NCBI RefSeq assembly: GCF_005281835.1
Contig: NZ_RZIS01000015.1
Span: 1 to 60,091, forward strand
Direction: 5' to 3'
Length of the DNA: 60,091 nucleotides
DNA from: Vibrio profundi
Lineage (GTDB): Bacteria; Pseudomonadota; Gammaproteobacteria; Enterobacterales; Vibrionaceae
Position numbers and translations under genes: made by a program. The notes beneath the pieces were generated by a model. The model searched no databases and was not told where the DNA came from. It was given only the letters and a program-made list of their open reading frames with translations. Below are positions 28,270 through 37,183 of the stretch, piece after piece; within the stretch, counting starts at the first letter, position 1; each line of letters starts with the position of its first letter.

Positions 28270-28303
28270 GAAACGCCCAAAGTTATTGGCCTTGGGCGTT
28301 TCT
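28270..28303. terminator. Bidirectional hairpin terminator
   Basis: GAAACGCCCAAG (28270-28281) pairs with CTTGGGCGTTTC (28291-28302). On the minus strand it follows the GNAT gene ending at 28334; its T tract is short. Confidence 0.65.
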
Positions 28304-28333
28304 TCTAGCAAGCGGGTTACGACAAACCGAGCT

Positions 28334-28765
28334 TTATAACGACATATGTAGAATTGGAAATGGTTTACCCATGTCATCGAACGGTGAACGGCTAGTTACT
28401 TTAAACCCCATATGCTCGTAGAAGCCTACAGCTAGCGGGTTTTGTTCGTTAACATCGACTTTGGTGGCGCTCAGCTGCTCAATAGCGTATTGCAGCAAAG
28501 CTTTACCAACACCTTGGCCTCTTGCAGCATCGGAAACGAATAGCATTTCAACTTTCGTTTCATGGACGCCCACAAACCCTAGGATCGTGCTCTGAGAATC
28601 TTTAATGCATCTCAACGTCACTGCAGGGAAAGCCTGTTCAATGATAATGGGTTTAAAAAACTCGATATCTTCTTCTGAAATGAAGTCATGAGTTGCTCGG
28701 ACTGAGTTTTCCCAAACACTAAGCATTTCTGCATAATTTTCAGGAAGCACATTTTCTACAATCAT
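28334..28765 (-). CDS. GNAT family N-acetyltransferase
   Basis: A 143-residue acetyltransferase. The acetyl-CoA pyrophosphate loop is RGQGVGKALLQYA and the C-terminal NPLAVGFYEHMGFK matches the GNAT B motif. The size and pattern resemble small YjaB/YafP-type enzymes. The substrate is unknown. Single gene with its own downstream hairpin. Confidence 0.88.
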   Translation of the reverse strand: MIVENVLPENYAEMLSVWENSVRATHDFISEEDIEFFKPIIIEQAFPAVTLRCIKDSQSTILGFVGVHETKVEMLFVSDAARGQGVGKALLQYAIEQLSATKVDVNEQNPLAVGFYEHMGFKVTSRSPFDDMGKPFPILHMSL

Positions 28766-29080
28766 TCGATTTTCTCTACAGTTGACTGAAATTCATGTGC
28801 AGCCGCGAACATGGATTCTAACTCTAATATTTATAAACGTTCAACCAGTAGATCGAGGAGCGATGGAATTACACTATTGTAGCCAAATTGAATTAGTTCG
28901 TGATGCCACACAGATTGAGCTTTAACTTTTTAAAGGCAATTTCAGCCAGTAAACCGATGGCTAAGGGAAAGCTCTATGGTATTGCTCGCTCTATTTTCGG
29001 TAGAGTGTTCCCTGTGGAGCCGGAATGTCTCTGTACGCTAAGCTATACAGTATTCTTTGCTCAATTGAGACTGTTTACCT
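28766..29080. other. Intergenic region
   Basis: About 315 bases between divergent genes. An 80-codon frame at 28900-29142 overlaps the next gene and lacks a recognisable product, so I do not call it. The rest presumably holds promoters. Confidence 0.4.
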
Positions 29081-29869
29081 ATGAGAGTATTTTTATTGCT
29101 TATTGTCTCAAGCTTTTTTACTGGTGTGGGGTGGGGGGCTAACGTATCCGTAGTTATATATGGCGACAGCAATTATCCACCATACAGCTATAAGTCTGAA
29201 GGTGAGCTACTCGGAATTTATCCAGATATCGTTCGTAGCGTGGCAAAAGGAATGCTTCAGTTTGATATAGTGCTAAAAGCGGTACCTTGGAATCGCGGTC
29301 TTGTTCTATTGGAGCATGGCGAAGGCTCTGCGTTATTTCCTCCCTATTACCTCCCTCTAGAACGTCCTTATATCGACTCTTACTCACGTCCATTATTTAG
29401 TGAATCGGTGTCGGTGTATTGTCATGAATCAGTGGTTAGACAGTTGCAAGAACCTGTTGAATGGCCTGAAAGCTTTTATGGTTTGCGTATTGGCGTGAAC
29501 GCTGGGTATCACCTAGGCTCTTCTCATTTTTGGAAAGCAGTTGAAGATGGGCATATTCGGGTACAGAGTGCCAAAAGTCCTGAAGCCAATATATTGATGC
29601 TCTATAGCAAGAGAAATGACTGCTATCTGCACAGTGCTCTATCTGTTGAATGGGCAGCTCATCAAATGCTCTCCAAAGGTGCGATTCCTAGCCTTGATTG
29701 GTTAGTCTTAGTACAAAATGTGGATCAAAACTCTGGTTTTATAGGGTATACGATTCATGATGCAGTTTTTCCTTTTAAAGAAAAATTTATTGAAAGGTTT
29801 AATCAAGAGTTCATGAAACAAGAAGAAAACGGTTTGATAGATAAAATAGTCGAACCTTACTTAAAGTGA
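29081..29869 (+). CDS. Orphan type II solute-binding protein
   Basis: A 262-residue secreted protein. A signal peptide ends near residue 19 (GVGWGA). It matches the SBP_bac_3 family of amino-acid-type binding proteins (YGDSNYPPYSYKSEGELLGIYPDIVRSVA; then VPWNRGLVLLEHGEGSALFPPYYLPLERPYIDSYSRPLF). No permease or ATPase gene is nearby. Such orphan proteins in Vibrio may deliver ligands to sensors or to transporters encoded elsewhere. The ribosome site is weak. Confidence 0.82.
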   Translation: MRVFLLLIVSSFFTGVGWGANVSVVIYGDSNYPPYSYKSEGELLGIYPDIVRSVAKGMLQFDIVLKAVPWNRGLVLLEHGEGSALFPPYYLPLERPYIDSYSRPLFSESVSVYCHESVVRQLQEPVEWPESFYGLRIGVNAGYHLGSSHFWKAVEDGHIRVQSAKSPEANILMLYSKRNDCYLHSALSVEWAAHQMLSKGAIPSLDWLVLVQNVDQNSGFIGYTIHDAVFPFKEKFIERFNQEFMKQEENGLIDKIVEPYLK

Positions 29870-29976
29870 AGCAATAGACGAGAAGAGTTCATGTCGCTGT
29901 TCTGCCTTTTTATCCCGTTGGATTGACGCATTGCTATACTAAATGAATCATTGCTGCACAGAAGGCTTTTACTAAC

Positions 29977-30717
29977 ATGAAAGGCTCTTTTCGAGTTCTA
30001 GTTATCCTCGTTGTGCTCGTTTTTCCAAGTATTGCGCTAGCTAAAACTCTAACTATAGCGATAGAAGATTATCCGCCGCATACATCTAGCAAAAACAAAG
30101 AACACAGAAGGCTACAAGAACCGATAACAAAGATTTTTGAAGAGTTAGGTTATGAGGTTAGGTACGAATACACGTCTTGGGCTCGAGCATTAAAAGGGGT
30201 TAAATCCGGAAAGTTTGATATTACCTTTCCTTGGTTTGAGACCACAAATCGACGAAGTAACTTTATTCTATCGAGACCGATTATTACTCAAGAAGTCGTT
30301 TTCTTTCACCGCTTAGATACGGATTTCGATTGGAACACCTCAAGTGACTTAATGGAATATTCATTAGGTTCAGTTGTTGATTATACCGCACGAGAAGTAC
30401 TTATTAATTTAGGGGTGACGCCGTTTACTGGTAACACTGATACATATATTTTCAAGCTGTTATATAAAGGAAGGATCGATGCATACCCCGCAACGATTGA
30501 AACTGGAGTATTGCGCATAAACCAAATCTTCACGGCAGAACAAGCGGAGGAATTTACTTACCATCACAAAGCGTTGTTTGAGAATGATATGTTTCTGCTA
30601 TTTAACAAGGAAAAGTTTGAAGATTCTTCATTGCCGCAAGACTTTAACTCTATGTGGTCAACCTATCTCCAGAAACAGTCAAGTCACGAAGGTGATAACT
30701 TAAGTAACAAAAAATAG
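29977..30717 (+). CDS. Second orphan type II solute-binding protein
   Basis: A 246-residue secreted protein with a signal peptide ending at SIALA/KTL. It is of the SBP_bac_3 type (LTIAIEDYPPHTS, then SGKFDITFPWFETTNRRSNFILSRPI) and only distantly like its neighbour 107 bases upstream. There are no transporter genes around it. The extreme C-terminus is hydrophilic. The ligand is unknown. Confidence 0.8.
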   Translation: MKGSFRVLVILVVLVFPSIALAKTLTIAIEDYPPHTSSKNKEHRRLQEPITKIFEELGYEVRYEYTSWARALKGVKSGKFDITFPWFETTNRRSNFILSRPIITQEVVFFHRLDTDFDWNTSSDLMEYSLGSVVDYTAREVLINLGVTPFTGNTDTYIFKLLYKGRIDAYPATIETGVLRINQIFTAEQAEEFTYHHKALFENDMFLLFNKEKFEDSSLPQDFNSMWSTYLQKQSSHEGDNLSNKK

Positions 30718-30759
30718 GATTTGGCACTAATTGGTTTATTGCTGCTCATGTGGTGGTTG

Positions 30760-31593
30760 TTACGACAACTCCCCAAACCTAGCTAAGTAATGCCAGATCT
30801 TTTTAATGTCTTGCTCATCATAGCCTTGTTCTGTTACTGCTAACCCTAGCAGTTTGGCATTGATTTTCCCGTTGCTCGATAACTGCTTGGCTAAGTCGAT
30901 AAACCTTTGTCCACGGTAGTCAGGGTAGCGGCTCATACGTTCGATGCTTAGCTCATAGCCATTGTGCCATTTGATTGGAATGCCTATTCCCATCGCGTGT
31001 TCTTCCACGGTAGTGCCGCGAAAAATAGGGTCCAAGACTAAACACTCGATGTCATTCTTTACGGAAATAACACCGTGAACATGCGCCTCTATGTAGTCAT
31101 CTAGCCGATCTTGATTGGATGATGACGCTTTATCAATCAATGCAGAGAGGCGGTTCGCGACAGCAAAGTCCGTTGGCTCAAAGTAGCTATCAGGATAACA
31201 AAATGTTGTTCTCTCAAGCATGTGTGGCTTTAACTGAAAGTAGGCTGAACCGAAACGCGGTGATGCGCCAGTTTGATAATTACGAAAGTTTAAGGCCCCA
31301 TACTTCGGCCTAATACTGTTTGGAGCATCGTCATAGGCTCGATCAAATACGCTTTGTTCCCACTTCCATCGGTCACCGCCTTTATAGGCGGTCAAACCAC
31401 CGTTGCTAGTGTTTGTTTCGAACTGAGACTTTAAAACGCCATCTTCTGCGATAGCTTGCAGTATTGGTTTGCCGATTGATGTGTAACGATCAGGATGAAA
31501 ATTAATGGTTATGGGATGGCTTGTCGAAGTTGCCACTCCGTGAGACTTCACCTTTACATTTTTAATTGCTTGTTCAACCGCTGCTTGGTGCAT
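30760..31593 (-). CDS. DUF3626 family protein
   Basis: A 277-residue protein matching DUF3626: ITINFHPDRY, then SQFETNTSNGGLTAYKGGDRWKWE, PKYGALNFRNY and SPRFGSAYFQLKPHMLERTTFCY in order. No signal peptide or membrane segment. The regularly spaced conserved His, Arg, Glu and Tyr residues suggest an enzyme, but I know of no established activity for this family. It has a GGAG ribosome site. It converges with the second orphan binding protein. Confidence 0.85.
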   Translation of the reverse strand: MHQAAVEQAIKNVKVKSHGVATSTSHPITINFHPDRYTSIGKPILQAIAEDGVLKSQFETNTSNGGLTAYKGGDRWKWEQSVFDRAYDDAPNSIRPKYGALNFRNYQTGASPRFGSAYFQLKPHMLERTTFCYPDSYFEPTDFAVANRLSALIDKASSSNQDRLDDYIEAHVHGVISVKNDIECLVLDPIFRGTTVEEHAMGIGIPIKWHNGYELSIERMSRYPDYRGQRFIDLAKQLSSNGKINAKLLGLAVTEQGYDEQDIKKIWHYLARFGELS

Positions 31594-31632
31594 TAATGCT
31601 CCTATTATCTATTTAAAACCAGCTATTTCAGT

Positions 31633-32142
31633 TTACGTAATATTTGATTTTTCAGGGGAACGATTAGGAAATTCATTGCTGTCTAATCTCCAAATTTTAA
31701 TGATTTTCCCGTGATATACATAGAGTTTATATGGCCCTGATTGGGCTTCGAAAATGCCACCTTCTTCAACGATTTTCGAGTAATAAACCCCGGAACTTTG
31801 CTCGTGGTATTTAAACTTAAATCCATCAATATAAAACTCGTTCGTTTTGTAGTTCTTTGTAGAGGCATCGTCGTAACTTTTGAACTTCTCAACCGAACCT
31901 TCCACAATAATACACCCATCTTGAACGCATCCAGATTCTGTTACTTTCTGAACTTCATCCATTCTTTCTTTTAGATCAACTTGATAGATGAGAAGGATGG
32001 CAGCTAGAACGCCTGCTCCTGTTTTTTGCTTCCAACATGCATTGCTTACTATTTTTGACAAATGGAGAGCGAAAATAAAGGTAGCGAAAAGGGTGGTATA
32101 TATGATCGCTCCAGCTTTCGGAGCTGTGTAGACTAATTCCAT
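31633..32142 (-). CDS. Hypothetical membrane protein
   Basis: A 169-residue protein I do not recognise. The N-terminus carries two hydrophobic segments (about 10-30 and 43-55). The rest is a soluble, Tyr/Lys-rich domain with a CVQDGC cysteine pair near residue 72 and beta-type alternation (YKLYVYHGKIIKIWRL). A GGAAA sequence precedes the ATG. Isolated, on the same strand as its neighbours. AT-rich compared with nearby housekeeping genes. Confidence 0.65.
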   Translation of the reverse strand: MELVYTAPKAGAIIYTTLFATFIFALHLSKIVSNACWKQKTGAGVLAAILLIYQVDLKERMDEVQKVTESGCVQDGCIIVEGSVEKFKSYDDASTKNYKTNEFYIDGFKFKYHEQSSGVYYSKIVEEGGIFEAQSGPYKLYVYHGKIIKIWRLDSNEFPNRSPEKSNIT

Positions 32143-32317
32143 TGGTTTCCGTGAATGAAAGACATCGCGAGTATTAGGCTCAAGAAAGGCTGACTAATAC
32201 CTTTGAGCTAGTTGCACTGAACTATTCATCAAATGTATGGGCTTGTCTATGGTTTTTATATAAAAACGCTTAGTAAACAATTTCTTATGTATTGATGCTT
32301 GTTTTGTGGTGTGAGGT

Positions 32318-32653
32318 TTATGCGCTAGCTCCGATAAATTGAATGTCTGGTAAGTCAGAAATAAAGCCCAGCTGAATGTCAGTACAACATAAGCCAAATT
32401 CCCACCGTGTTGCTTCAATTAGCTTTGAATCAAAGCGGATGATATCCCAGGGCAGGTCTAAGTCTGCGGGAATACCTTTGATTCCATTATCAGCTTCGAT
32501 GTAGCGAATCTGGACATTGCTGAATGTTGCCGTTGCTTCATTTGCAAGGTCATCCCAAGGCGCGACCACCAAGATAAGCTGGCCTTCTGAAATTGAAATT
32601 CTCTTCACCGCGTGCGTGCCAAGTGAACGAAACAGAACATCAGAGATATTCAT
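32318..32653 (-). CDS. Small hypothetical protein
   Basis: A 111-residue soluble protein with no family I can name. The predicted pattern is alternating beta strands (ISEGQLILVVAPWDD, ATATFSNVQIRYIEAD) ending in an acidic, hydrophobic tail. A good GGGGAG ribosome site supports the start. No conserved neighbour. Confidence 0.65.
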   Translation of the reverse strand: MNISDVLFRSLGTHAVKRISISEGQLILVVAPWDDLANEATATFSNVQIRYIEADNGIKGIPADLDLPWDIIRFDSKLIEATRWEFGLCCTDIQLGFISDLPDIQFIGASA

Positions 32654-32720
32654 TACTATGCTCCCCTTTGAAAGTGCAGTAATGCGGTAATTTGAAGATA
32701 TTTAAAAGCGTGCAGTGACA

Positions 32721-33212
32721 TTAGCTGATGGCTTGAAGTGGTTTGTGCATGATAAAGCTGTCGACATAACCAAGCTGACCGTGACGGTATGCTTGAGGGA
32801 TGGTACCGATAATACTAAAACCAAGTTTCTTCCATAATTGAACAGCAACTTGGTTAGAAGACACCACCGAATTAAATTGCATAGCGGTAAACCCTAATGT
32901 GATAGCGGTGTTTTGAGAATGTTCACATAGCAGTTTTGCTAGGCCTTTCCCTCGCGCTTTTTCACTAACCATGTAGCCACAATTACAAATATGATTGCTA
33001 GGCCCCATTCCATTCGCTTTGAGATAGTAAGTTCCTAATACTTTGTCGTTTTCGATGAATGCGTAAGCTTTTAGCGGTGCCTCACACCAAATTTCATAAG
33101 CCTGTTCAAAGGTTAAACCGGGGTCAAAAGCATAGGTTTCTTGCGCTTGGATAATGGATCTGAAAGAAGGCCAGAAATCTTCAAATTCCACCTTAGTCAT
33201 TTCTTTAATCAT
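32721..33212 (-). CDS. GNAT family N-acetyltransferase
   Basis: A 163-residue acetyltransferase. The acetyl-CoA loop is KARGKGLAKLLCEHSQ; the C-terminal half VQLWKKLGFSIIGTIPQAY is typical of the YhhY/PhnO-like group. The substrate is unknown. An AAGGAAG ribosome site precedes the ATG. It lies 27 bases after another acetyltransferase gene and may share its transcript. Confidence 0.88.
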   Translation of the reverse strand: MIKEMTKVEFEDFWPSFRSIIQAQETYAFDPGLTFEQAYEIWCEAPLKAYAFIENDKVLGTYYLKANGMGPSNHICNCGYMVSEKARGKGLAKLLCEHSQNTAITLGFTAMQFNSVVSSNQVAVQLWKKLGFSIIGTIPQAYRHGQLGYVDSFIMHKPLQAIS

Positions 33213-33239
33213 CTTTCTTCCTTGAATTGCTAGGCTGGT

Positions 33240-33758
33240 TTATTTATCGGAATGGGTAAGAAGGTATTCGTAAAAAATGACTTCTCGCTCATGGTTAGGC
33301 TGCTTTTTGAAGCCAAGCTTGAGTAGGAGCTTGGAAGAGGCGATGTTTTTTCGGTCGACGCCACCCACCAATTTCGTCCAAGGCTCTGATTTTCTTATAT
33401 GCTCAATAAAGCCTTGAAGTAGCTCACTGGCGAAGCCTTTTCCCCAGAATTCCTCTCCCAATAGGTAGCCAATATGTGCTTGACCATCGTCTTCGACGAA
33501 CACAAAAATGAAACCAATAATGGCGCTCTGTTCGGTGTCTTTTACGGCATACAGTCGGCTCTCTGACAGCATTCTCTCGACCCAAATTTGTACATCAATT
33601 TGAGTTTCAATACCGTGAAAATAAGGCGGGAGATTCTCGACCACAGTTGGGGTCAGTAACCCCGGAACACATGCGAAGAGGTTTGATAATTGCTGCTGTT
33701 CTGTATCGCTCGATATCTCAAATATATCTAACCTTGTGGTGTTAAACGACAGCGCCAT
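33240..33758 (-). CDS. RimJ/RimL-type GNAT acetyltransferase
   Basis: A 172-residue GNAT of the RimJ/RimL type (LDIFEISSDTEQQQLSNLF at the N-terminus; GYLLGEEFWGKGFASELLQGFIEH; GGVDRKNIASSKLLLKLGFKK). These enzymes acetylate protein N-termini or small amines; the specific target is unknown. Upstream gene of a pair with the GNAT at 32721. Confidence 0.88.
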   Translation of the reverse strand: MALSFNTTRLDIFEISSDTEQQQLSNLFACVPGLLTPTVVENLPPYFHGIETQIDVQIWVERMLSESRLYAVKDTEQSAIIGFIFVFVEDDGQAHIGYLLGEEFWGKGFASELLQGFIEHIRKSEPWTKLVGGVDRKNIASSKLLLKLGFKKQPNHEREVIFYEYLLTHSDK

Positions 33759-33856
33759 AAATACCTACTTGTTCAAATAGCCTTAACCACATCATAAACC
33801 TCGTGAGATGAAATGCCCTAATTTTCTAATAAATAGGACTGGAGAGCTGACAGTGA

Positions 33857-34198
33857 TTAATAGGCAGCGCCGTTGATTTTTCGCACCGGAATACTGCTTA
33901 AGACTTCGTTGTCGGCCATACGCATATTTACTGCAAGAATGTCGGCGTCACATTCGGCGGTGGTACGGTAGTGAGTAATACAGCCACAGATATCGCAGCG
34001 ATGGAATTCGACCTGCTTGTCACCCCAACAGTAGAACTGAGTTTCTTTTTCTTTGATGTGGACGATGACTTGCTCGGGAGAAAAATAAGCCCAAGAAGCG
34101 TTATAGCGTCGGCATATCGAACAGTTGCATTCGCCTACTTCCGTTGGGAGCTTTTCAACCACCAACTGAACGTTGCCACAATGACAGTTTACATCCAT
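33857..34198 (-). CDS. GFA/CENP-V zinc-binding family protein
   Basis: A 113-residue protein of the GFA (glutathione-dependent formaldehyde-activating enzyme-like) family. Zinc ligands are visible: CHCGNV, CNCSIC and CDICGC. The family is named for Gfa, but many members have other or unknown functions. It is worth noting that the window also has a class III alcohol dehydrogenase at its right end, although far away. A strong AAAGGAG ribosome site is present. Confidence 0.88.
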   Translation of the reverse strand: MDVNCHCGNVQLVVEKLPTEVGECNCSICRRYNASWAYFSPEQVIVHIKEKETQFYCWGDKQVEFHRCDICGCITHYRTTAECDADILAVNMRMADNEVLSSIPVRKINGAAY

Positions 34199-34254
34199 GT
34201 TTAAACTCCTTTTTGTCCTGTTGTGAAATAGATGGGTTTATTGAAACGCAGAGT

Positions 34255-34869
34255 TTACTGCCTGCTCACAAGTAAGTTTGCTCCGGAAAACGCGAGAAAA
34301 ACGGAACACGCCTTGTTAAAGCGTTTTGCCATTTTTGGCTTGGAGAACCAATGCCTGAGATATAGTCCAAAGGCGGCGTAGATAGAAATTGCGAGCAATT
34401 CCAAAAGAAGAAAAGTGCTGCCGAGCATAAAGAACTGTTCGTTTACATTGGCAGATGTATCGACAAATTGAGGTAAGAAAGCGGTGAAAATCAGAATGGC
34501 TTTTGGATTACCAGCAGCCAGCGCAAACTCTTGTTTGGCTAGCCCTAGGTGACTCCTGTTGCGTTCAATGTCGGTGACAGGGCTCGATTCAGATCGCCAA
34601 AGGTTAAATGCGATCCAAAGTAAGTACAGTGCGCCGAAAAGCTTGATCAAAAAGAACAGGGTTTCAGAAGTGTATAGGATCACTGCTAGCCCAGAGGCGG
34701 CTATTGCGATCATTCCAGAGAAGGCGGTTATCCGCCCCAGTCCGGCAATAAAGGCAGCTTTGAAGCCATAGCAGCGAGCATTATTCATTGATAATAGATT
34801 GTTTGGCCCCGGGGTCATGTTGAGTGCGAAACATGCGGGTATAAAAATCAATAGTGTCCAGATTTCCAT
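34255..34869 (-). CDS. LysE/RhtB-family exporter
   Basis: A 204-residue inner-membrane protein with about six transmembrane segments and the family signature FALNMTPGPNNLLSMNNARCYGF near the N-terminus. These proteins export amino acids such as homoserine, threonine or lysine. The substrate cannot be assigned. Single gene. Confidence 0.9.
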   Translation of the reverse strand: MEIWTLLIFIPACFALNMTPGPNNLLSMNNARCYGFKAAFIAGLGRITAFSGMIAIAASGLAVILYTSETLFFLIKLFGALYLLWIAFNLWRSESSPVTDIERNRSHLGLAKQEFALAAGNPKAILIFTAFLPQFVDTSANVNEQFFMLGSTFLLLELLAISIYAAFGLYLRHWFSKPKMAKRFNKACSVFLAFSGANLLVSRQ

Positions 34870-35010
34870 CGTGATTACACACTTCCTTGGTTGGTTAGCT
34901 TTCTGTTAGCCATGCTTACTGCAAGCTGTTAAAGGCTTGGTAATAGGTCTCGATTTTTCGAGGTTGACCTTGTCGTTTTCACCCAACTCATTAGCGAATG
35001 AGTTGATTAG

Positions 35011-35808
35011 TTATTGTTCTTGTTCCCAAACCGCTCTGATGCCAAGGCTGGTAAACCCGACAGAATGGCAATTTCGGCTACTCACGCTATTTGGCATTAC
35101 ATCTGTGAGCAGTTCACGCGCTCCAAGGTCGATGGCATCTGTGATTCGTGCGTTGAGTAAGGCGGTTTGGCAGCCTTGTCCTCTGGCTTGTTCGAAGGTG
35201 AAAGCATTCGCTAAAATCGCGTGGTCACTAATGAGGTAGCTGGTAGCCCATGCGCATGCTTTGCCATCAATTTTGGCGACGAAGCAGCGAAATTGCTCAG
35301 TGCAGTAAAAGGTGCGCTTTTGTTGCCAAGTGTCATCAGGGCATACTAAACCAGAGGCTTGCAGTAATTCGAAAAATGCATCGGCTTTGTCGGCTTTCCA
35401 CCTTTCAATGGTTACACCTTGAGGTGTGTTGGGCACTGAAGCGTAGTCATGGGCTTGTAAGTGGAGAAACTCATGCTGATAAGAAGGCTGGAAGCCTCTA
35501 TCTCCCAGCCAAGTGGCGAGCTCATCGGTTTTCGCCGCTGGCTCGACACAAATTTCTGGTGACCAATGTGATTGGTATTGAAGTAAACACTCTTCGAGCT
35601 GGTTGAGCGCTATGAGGGAGTGGATGACCACTTGATTGTCGTAGCGGCGAGTCTTGTCTTTGTATAGCGTTACGTCTTCCGACTCTGTGATTGTGAGTTC
35701 GCTCGGAAGGCTGGTGGATAATGTGCGCTGATTATTGAAAGCAAAATATGACTGATAGGCTTGCTTGATTTGGCTATTGAGCATCATTCCCTCGATGGCG
35801 CTGTTCAT
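35011..35808 (-). CDS. GNAT family N-acetyltransferase, large type
   Basis: A 265-residue protein with an N-terminal region of about 130 residues and a C-terminal GNAT fold (FEQARGQGCQTALLNARITDAIDLGARELLTDV, then NCHSVGFTSLGIRAVWEQEQ). In the acetyl-CoA loop it reads RGQGCQTAL. Substrate unknown. It starts 11 bases after the HAD phosphatase stop, so the two are probably cotranscribed. Confidence 0.83.
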   Translation of the reverse strand: MNSAIEGMMLNSQIKQAYQSYFAFNNQRTLSTSLPSELTITESEDVTLYKDKTRRYDNQVVIHSLIALNQLEECLLQYQSHWSPEICVEPAAKTDELATWLGDRGFQPSYQHEFLHLQAHDYASVPNTPQGVTIERWKADKADAFFELLQASGLVCPDDTWQQKRTFYCTEQFRCFVAKIDGKACAWATSYLISDHAILANAFTFEQARGQGCQTALLNARITDAIDLGARELLTDVMPNSVSSRNCHSVGFTSLGIRAVWEQEQ

Positions 35809-35819
35809 GTTGCGGCTTG

Positions 35820-36476
35820 TTATACCGTGGATGAAACTTGGGTTAAAACTAACTCTTCATAACTGTCGATCGCCTGAATCGCAGCGCTGAGGTCGTTACA
35901 GCCGTTGAACTCGTGTTTCAATGCAACCACGTCGCAACCACTTGCCACTCCAGCTGAGATACCGGCATGCGAATCTTCGAAAACTAAGGTGTCATTTGGC
36001 GATACAGACAAGAGCGATAAAGCCAAATGATAAGCTTCAGGATCTGGTTTGTGTTTGGTCACGTGTTCTTGGGTAATCACTACTTCAAAAGCGTTATTGA
36101 GTTCTAAAGCTGTCAGGATACTTTCAACCATCCAAGTCGCTGCCGAACTGACGACTGCACACTTTTTGCCACTTTCTTTGAGCATCTCAATATAACTTTT
36201 TGCGCCGCGAGTCAGTTCTAAATGGCTAGATAATAAGCTTTGGTAATGGGCTCTAAAATATTGATTAAATTCATCAATGTTCGGCGAAATTTGTGCGTTC
36301 GTGAAAAAGTGGCCAGTGACCACAGGCCAGCTTTCGCCCATTACTGCTTTATAAATATTGAAATCGACGCTTGCTCCATAATCGGCGCATGCCAGCGCAA
36401 GCGCTTTTCCTTTTAAAGGCTCAGAATTGACGAGTGTGCCGTCCATATCAAATAAATAAGCTTGGTAATCTTTCAA
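35820..36476 (-). CDS. HAD-superfamily sugar phosphatase-type hydrolase
   Basis: A 218-residue HAD subfamily IA hydrolase. Motif I is FDMDGTLVNSEP, motif II VVSSAA, motif III lysine in THKPDPEAY and motif IV VFEDSHAGISA. The cap region after motif I is alpha-helical, resembling beta-phosphoglucomutase and YfbT/YniC-type sugar phosphatases. It probably dephosphorylates a sugar or related phosphate; the substrate is undetermined. First gene of a pair with the GNAT downstream. Confidence 0.9.
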   Translation of the reverse strand: MKDYQAYLFDMDGTLVNSEPLKGKALALACADYGASVDFNIYKAVMGESWPVVTGHFFTNAQISPNIDEFNQYFRAHYQSLLSSHLELTRGAKSYIEMLKESGKKCAVVSSAATWMVESILTALELNNAFEVVITQEHVTKHKPDPEAYHLALSLLSVSPNDTLVFEDSHAGISAGVASGCDVVALKHEFNGCNDLSAAIQAIDSYEELVLTQVSSTV

Positions 36477-36552
36477 TGTGTTGTCCGTGTTTTTGTTGTG
36501 TTTAAGGTGCTAGTCAGTCACTCGAATTCGATTGGTTTGTTGAGCTAGCGGG

Positions 36553-36903
36553 TTAGGCCATGGTTGTGTGAAATCTTGTCCAGCCAATGAGCAAGACAAA
36601 AGTGAAACAAAGCCAAACCACAGTTGCCATGGATAGCGTCCACACCAAATTGAATCGGTAGCTGAAGTAATACACAGCGATAAGGTAAGCGGCGTAAGGA
36701 ACCAAAGAATAGAGCCCGAATAGGGCAGTTGTTCTTAAGTCTTCCATTGTTCTTTCAGAACCGACAACGTAGTGGGCGATCAATGCAAAAGTAGGAAAAA
36801 GCGGTACTAAGCCAGAAATAAAGAAATTCTTACTTTTTGAAAGCAGTGCAATCAACATGACAGCTGCCGCTCCAATTAAGCATTTAAGAAATAAAGAAAT
36901 CAT
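36553..36903 (-). CDS. GlpM-family membrane protein
   Basis: A 116-residue integral membrane protein with four predicted segments matching the GlpM family (LLSKSKNFFISGLVPLFPTFALIAHYVVGSER is spread over residues about 20-51). Family function is poorly known; the Pseudomonas member was linked to alginate and glycerol metabolism. No glp genes are adjacent here. Confidence 0.87.
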   Translation of the reverse strand: MISLFLKCLIGAAAVMLIALLSKSKNFFISGLVPLFPTFALIAHYVVGSERTMEDLRTTALFGLYSLVPYAAYLIAVYYFSYRFNLVWTLSMATVVWLCFTFVLLIGWTRFHTTMA

Positions 36904-37143
36904 GGTCTGCGATGGATGTCCGTCTACGTTGCAGTGTGGCCTAATTAAGGGAGAAATCGCCGCTGATTCGTACCATTAGGTAAGCGTTGATTACAAAGGC
37001 AAGTATCATTCTCACTATTGCATATAACAAGTGCATAACGCACAAAAAACACGAAAGTAACCAAAAAATTAACCAGTTTTATAAATTTAAGTGATGAGGG
37101 AGAAGGTGCTGAGTTTGCGAGCGAGTTGGAACACAGGAAAAGA

Positions 37144-37172
37144 GCGTAGCGCCAGCTGAGTGGCGCTACGAA
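37144..37172 (-). terminator. Terminator after the VOC gene
   Basis: CGTAGCGCCA (37145-37154) pairs perfectly with TGGCGCTACG (37161-37170) over a six-base loop, just beyond the VOC stop codon on the minus strand, where a short T-rich stretch follows. Confidence 0.7.
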
Positions 37173-37183
37173 TAAATCATAAA

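Noticed and set aside
28900..29142. An 80-codon plus-strand frame
   Set aside because: It overlaps the signal-peptide region of the next gene, lacks a ribosome site and shows no recognisable protein pattern.
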